This document shows positions 61,528-64,000 of a DNA stretch of 64,000 nt, one piece after another (within the stretch, counting starts at the first letter, position 1; each line of letters opens with the position of its first letter). The notes beneath the pieces are model-generated. The model was not told the DNA's origin, did no database searches, and saw only the letters and a program-made list of their open reading frames with translations. A program made the position numbers and the translations under genes. Origin of the DNA: Allolobophora icterica (lineage: Eukaryota > Annelida > Clitellata > Crassiclitellata > Lumbricidae); the NCBI GenBank assembly GCA_963556255.1, contig OY744613.1, positions 46,409,546 through 46,473,545 on the forward strand, in the 5' to 3' direction.

Positions 61528-63170
61528 AACGGTGACCGGTCAATTAGGCGCCGGTCAATTGGGCGCGGTCAATTCGTCGCCGGTCATATCACAGGTGTTG
61601 GAAACCTGGACGAATCGAAGTAAATGCTGATTCTGATTTTCTTTCTTCATAATAATACTGTTGTGCTCCTGAATGAGGGGACCACCACCTTCAGCTTTGT
61701 CATTGACTACTCTTAGATGTTCAACAGTCTTGATGGCATCCTTATAATCGTCTCGCTGTGGCCATAATTCCGGGTCACAATTCAGGAATCCAGCCAGAAA
61801 GCCAAGGTGGCAGAAGAAATGCATCGTATTTTCTGTCATGAAGTCCTCAATTCGCATGCTTGAGCATTTCCTTATTTCAATATTTACACGTTTTGCAGTC
61901 TCTTCTATACCTTTCTTCTCATTATTTGCCTTTACCATTGCTCGTTTGGATTCAACAAGTATACTGTCGCATCAAAACGGCAAAGCCAATGAGTTCTTCA
62001 CCAAGATACCAAAGGTGATCAGCAAATTTCTTTTGCACGGCATTGGCAATGGATCTGTTCACTGTTTCGTACTGGTCGAAGAGCTGAAGGAAGTGGAGAT
62101 CATGATTTGAAGGTGCAACTGGATTTGAAGCCGTGAACCAGGCCTTGACACAGGTGTGAAAAATGAATATGCACATGCTCCGGTTCCAGAGTCCCTTCTT
62201 TTCTTCAGTGGCAAGTTTAAACTGGCCATGGAACATCCAAATCTTTAAAGAGGACAATGCCTTTGACATCCACCTGGCATGATGTATGCCTCCAGGAGCC
62301 ATAAATGATATTCTGCGTGGTGACACACCCTCACGAAAAATTATCACAAGCTCAATGAATTCTCGAAGTGGTATCACAACACATGAAATCAGTGAAATCG
62401 ACAAGGCCCAACTTTCTATCAAGCAGGCTACAGCTGAGGCCTGAGCTTCACCAGTACCGGAAGTCAATTTGGAAACACCAATTAAGCAATTGGTTCACTC
62501 CAGCTCCAGAAACTATTACTTGCTATCGATTTACAAGTTACTTTCCAGTAAGGTTTCTCAGGAGTTTACCATCCCAGTGGACCTCGAGAGAGACATATGC
62601 TTGAAATTGTTCTTTAAGCTGTGAAGCAATTTCAGCTCGATAGCGTTCTCTAGCTCTGTGGATTGACGACTGGTTGATATTTAACTCCTGAACATCATGA
62701 TCAAGACTTTAAGCAACTGTTGCTAATACAAATGTTGCCTTTCTGTCGCTCAGTTTGGTTCAATCGAGAACAGCAGCTAAGCTGGGTGTCATAATATTAA
62801 CTCAGGTGCTCCGATTCCACCAACAGTTCCTTAATCTTCTTCTGCATTGCTGCTTGTGCTGGAATTGACTTTGTCTTCGTCATCACTACTAGAAATTGAC
62901 TCTCACATGCTCATTAGCCCGTACCTGATATTGATCAGCCCGCAGCTTTCTCTTCATTGCTGCCTGGGTTCGTTTTGCTCCTGGCTGTTCCTCTGCAGCA
63001 ATCGCTCTGTCGATAAAGATGATACAGCCACGGCGACTTGGGCAACCTTGGGCAATCTGAAAGTCTTTATCTACTTGGATTGTAATTAAGCTAAGAGCAT
63101 TCAAGTGAGCAATGTCAAACAGGTGTTCAAGGTTGTTGATGAACTCAGCTTCATTGGCTTTCTGCATTTC
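61528..63170 (-). mobile_element. element with tandem GGTCAATT terminal units and transposase-like gene; right end not identified
   Basis: The left border GGTGACCGGTCAATTAGGC (61528) is followed by three more 15-bp units of type GCCGGTCAATTGGGC up to about 61588. The minus-strand coding region runs directly into these units. GG start and tandem 15-bp units match the fold-back family described at 19887, 21184 and 35209. No inverted partner was found before 64000, so the right end may be beyond the window or lost at the ATT tract (63199). Confidence 0.55.
61555..63167 (-). pseudogene. broken transposase-like protein, PG-HHARWM family
   Basis: Minus-strand blocks in order. 63167-62889 reads NNLEHLFDIAHLNALSLITI. 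About 62720-62560 reads SIHRARERYRAEIASQLKEQ then YVSLEVHWDGKLL. 62467 onward reads GTGEAQASAVACLIESWALS. 62380-62250 reads FIELVIIFREGVSPRRISFM then APGGIHHARWMSKALSSLKI. Then FADHLWYLGEELIGFAVL follows, and 61938-61555 contains VEHLRVVNDKAEGGGPLIQE. From memory these blocks co-occur in a widespread repeat-encoded family of unknown superfamily. The same family is present, more decayed, at 45127-46640. Several stops and frameshifts; not functional as read. Confidence 0.65.
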
Positions 63171-63198
63171 ACTACGAACTATGGCACTCGAATCTCTA

Positions 63199-63329
<131 letters not shown>

Positions 63330-63574
63330 CGAAACAAATAAAAACAGATAAGTACAATATAAAGATATAACTAGGTGAAAGCAAGAAGAAATCTGAATCT
63401 ATGATTTCACTCCTGTGCAGTGTTGGGTAAACTCACACAAGAAATGAGTTAAATCAAAACTCAACTCACGCACCTCAAAATTTTGTACAAGTAATTAATT
63501 TGTCCATAGGAACAAGTTTATGGGGTTAGACTTTGAGAATTCCAAAGTTGAAAAATAAGGAACACCCTAACATA

Positions 63575-63766
63575 CATACGTACATACCTACATACATACA
63601 TACATACATACATACATACATACATACATACATACATACATACATACATACATACATGCATACATGCATACATACATACATACATACATACATACATACA
63701 TACATTCATACATACATACATACATACATACATACATACATACATACATACATACATACATACATC
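63575..63766. repeat. (CATA)n microsatellite
   Basis: About 48 tetranucleotide units with a few GCAT and TTCA changes. It is not flanked by the CCGCTATTCCGGGG unit found at the other CATA tracts. Confidence 0.97.
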
Positions 63767-63767
63767 A

Positions 63768-64000
63768 ATCAATCAATCAATCAATCACAAATCTTTATTG
63801 TAACCAAGCAATGAGTGAACATAAACAGTTACATAAACGCAAAACCAGAATAATCATCACTGGCCACAAAAGGTGGCCCTAAAGGGATTATTTAATCCCG
63901 CTAAGCAGGAGCACCTAAAGTGGACCAATCACCCTAACTATATGACTGTCATTGAGAAAGTAGTCTCGAGAGGTCTATTTCTGCATAGAATATTGGGCGT
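63768..64000 (-). mobile_element. CR1-like LINE 3' end, continues past the window
   Basis: On the minus strand the sequence ends ACAATAAAGATTTGTGATTG followed by (ATTG)n (plus-strand CAAT units 63768-63787), a typical CR1-type 3' end. Upstream part (63850-64000) has no recognisable coding block within the window. Confidence 0.45.

Overview
The window is nuclear DNA of a multicellular animal, most likely a marine invertebrate. Genes have introns with canonical GT-AG splice sites. There are metazoan C2H2 zinc-finger, THAP and immunoglobulin-domain exons, L2/CR1- and RTE-type LINEs, and a great deal of DNA-transposon sequence. I cannot name the species, and nothing bacterial or plasmid-like is present.

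Host genes. (1) A split gene for an immunoglobulin-superfamily receptor runs from 33023 to 50282 on the plus strand. It has eight coding exons, all joined at phase 1: a signal peptide, four Ig-like domains, a stalk, a transmembrane helix and a short tail with two YxxL motifs spaced like an ITAM. The assembled frame is 510 codons plus stop. (2) An array of sixteen good C2H2 fingers (15921-17789, plus). (3) A ten-finger C2H2 reading frame on the minus strand (24464-23589) whose last fingers are cut off by stops. (4) A frameshifted two-exon THAP domain (10845-11510).

Mobile DNA, left to right: a complete-ended piggyBac element (128-3044); a hAT derivative (3632-4800) and nested hAT MITEs (5061-5536); a pogo-like element with 29-bp inverted ends (5957-7677); a minisatellite fold-back element (7845-8298) lying in LINE sequence; L2/CR1-like LINEs (8307-10060); two more minisatellite fold-back elements (18880-19116, 21184-21617) on either side of a CATA-rich fold-back element (19887-21107); a 3.9-kb element with 26-bp inverted ends coding for a broken, unclassified protein (27312-31249); a piggyBac derivative (31804-32825) just upstream of the receptor; a 4.6-kb nested CATA-rich fold-back element in receptor intron 1 (35209-39775); several MITEs and a broken transposase-like element in later introns; a young RTE copy (54411-55391); three more piggyBac-type elements (about 55990-58447), two of them set into a LINE; and a further transposase-like element near the right edge (61528-63170).

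Two themes stand out. First, at least five elements, probably six, share termini beginning GG (usually GGT), an 8- (once 9-) bp target duplication, and ends built from several copies of a short unit, mostly 14-16 bp, that differs from locus to locus; three share the same 35-bp minisatellite core. Second, every piggyBac-type element carries, next to its TTAA-CCC end, a short palindrome specific to that element, and one of them has taken up a piece of an Ig domain. All calls come from reading sequence and translated motifs; no database search was possible.
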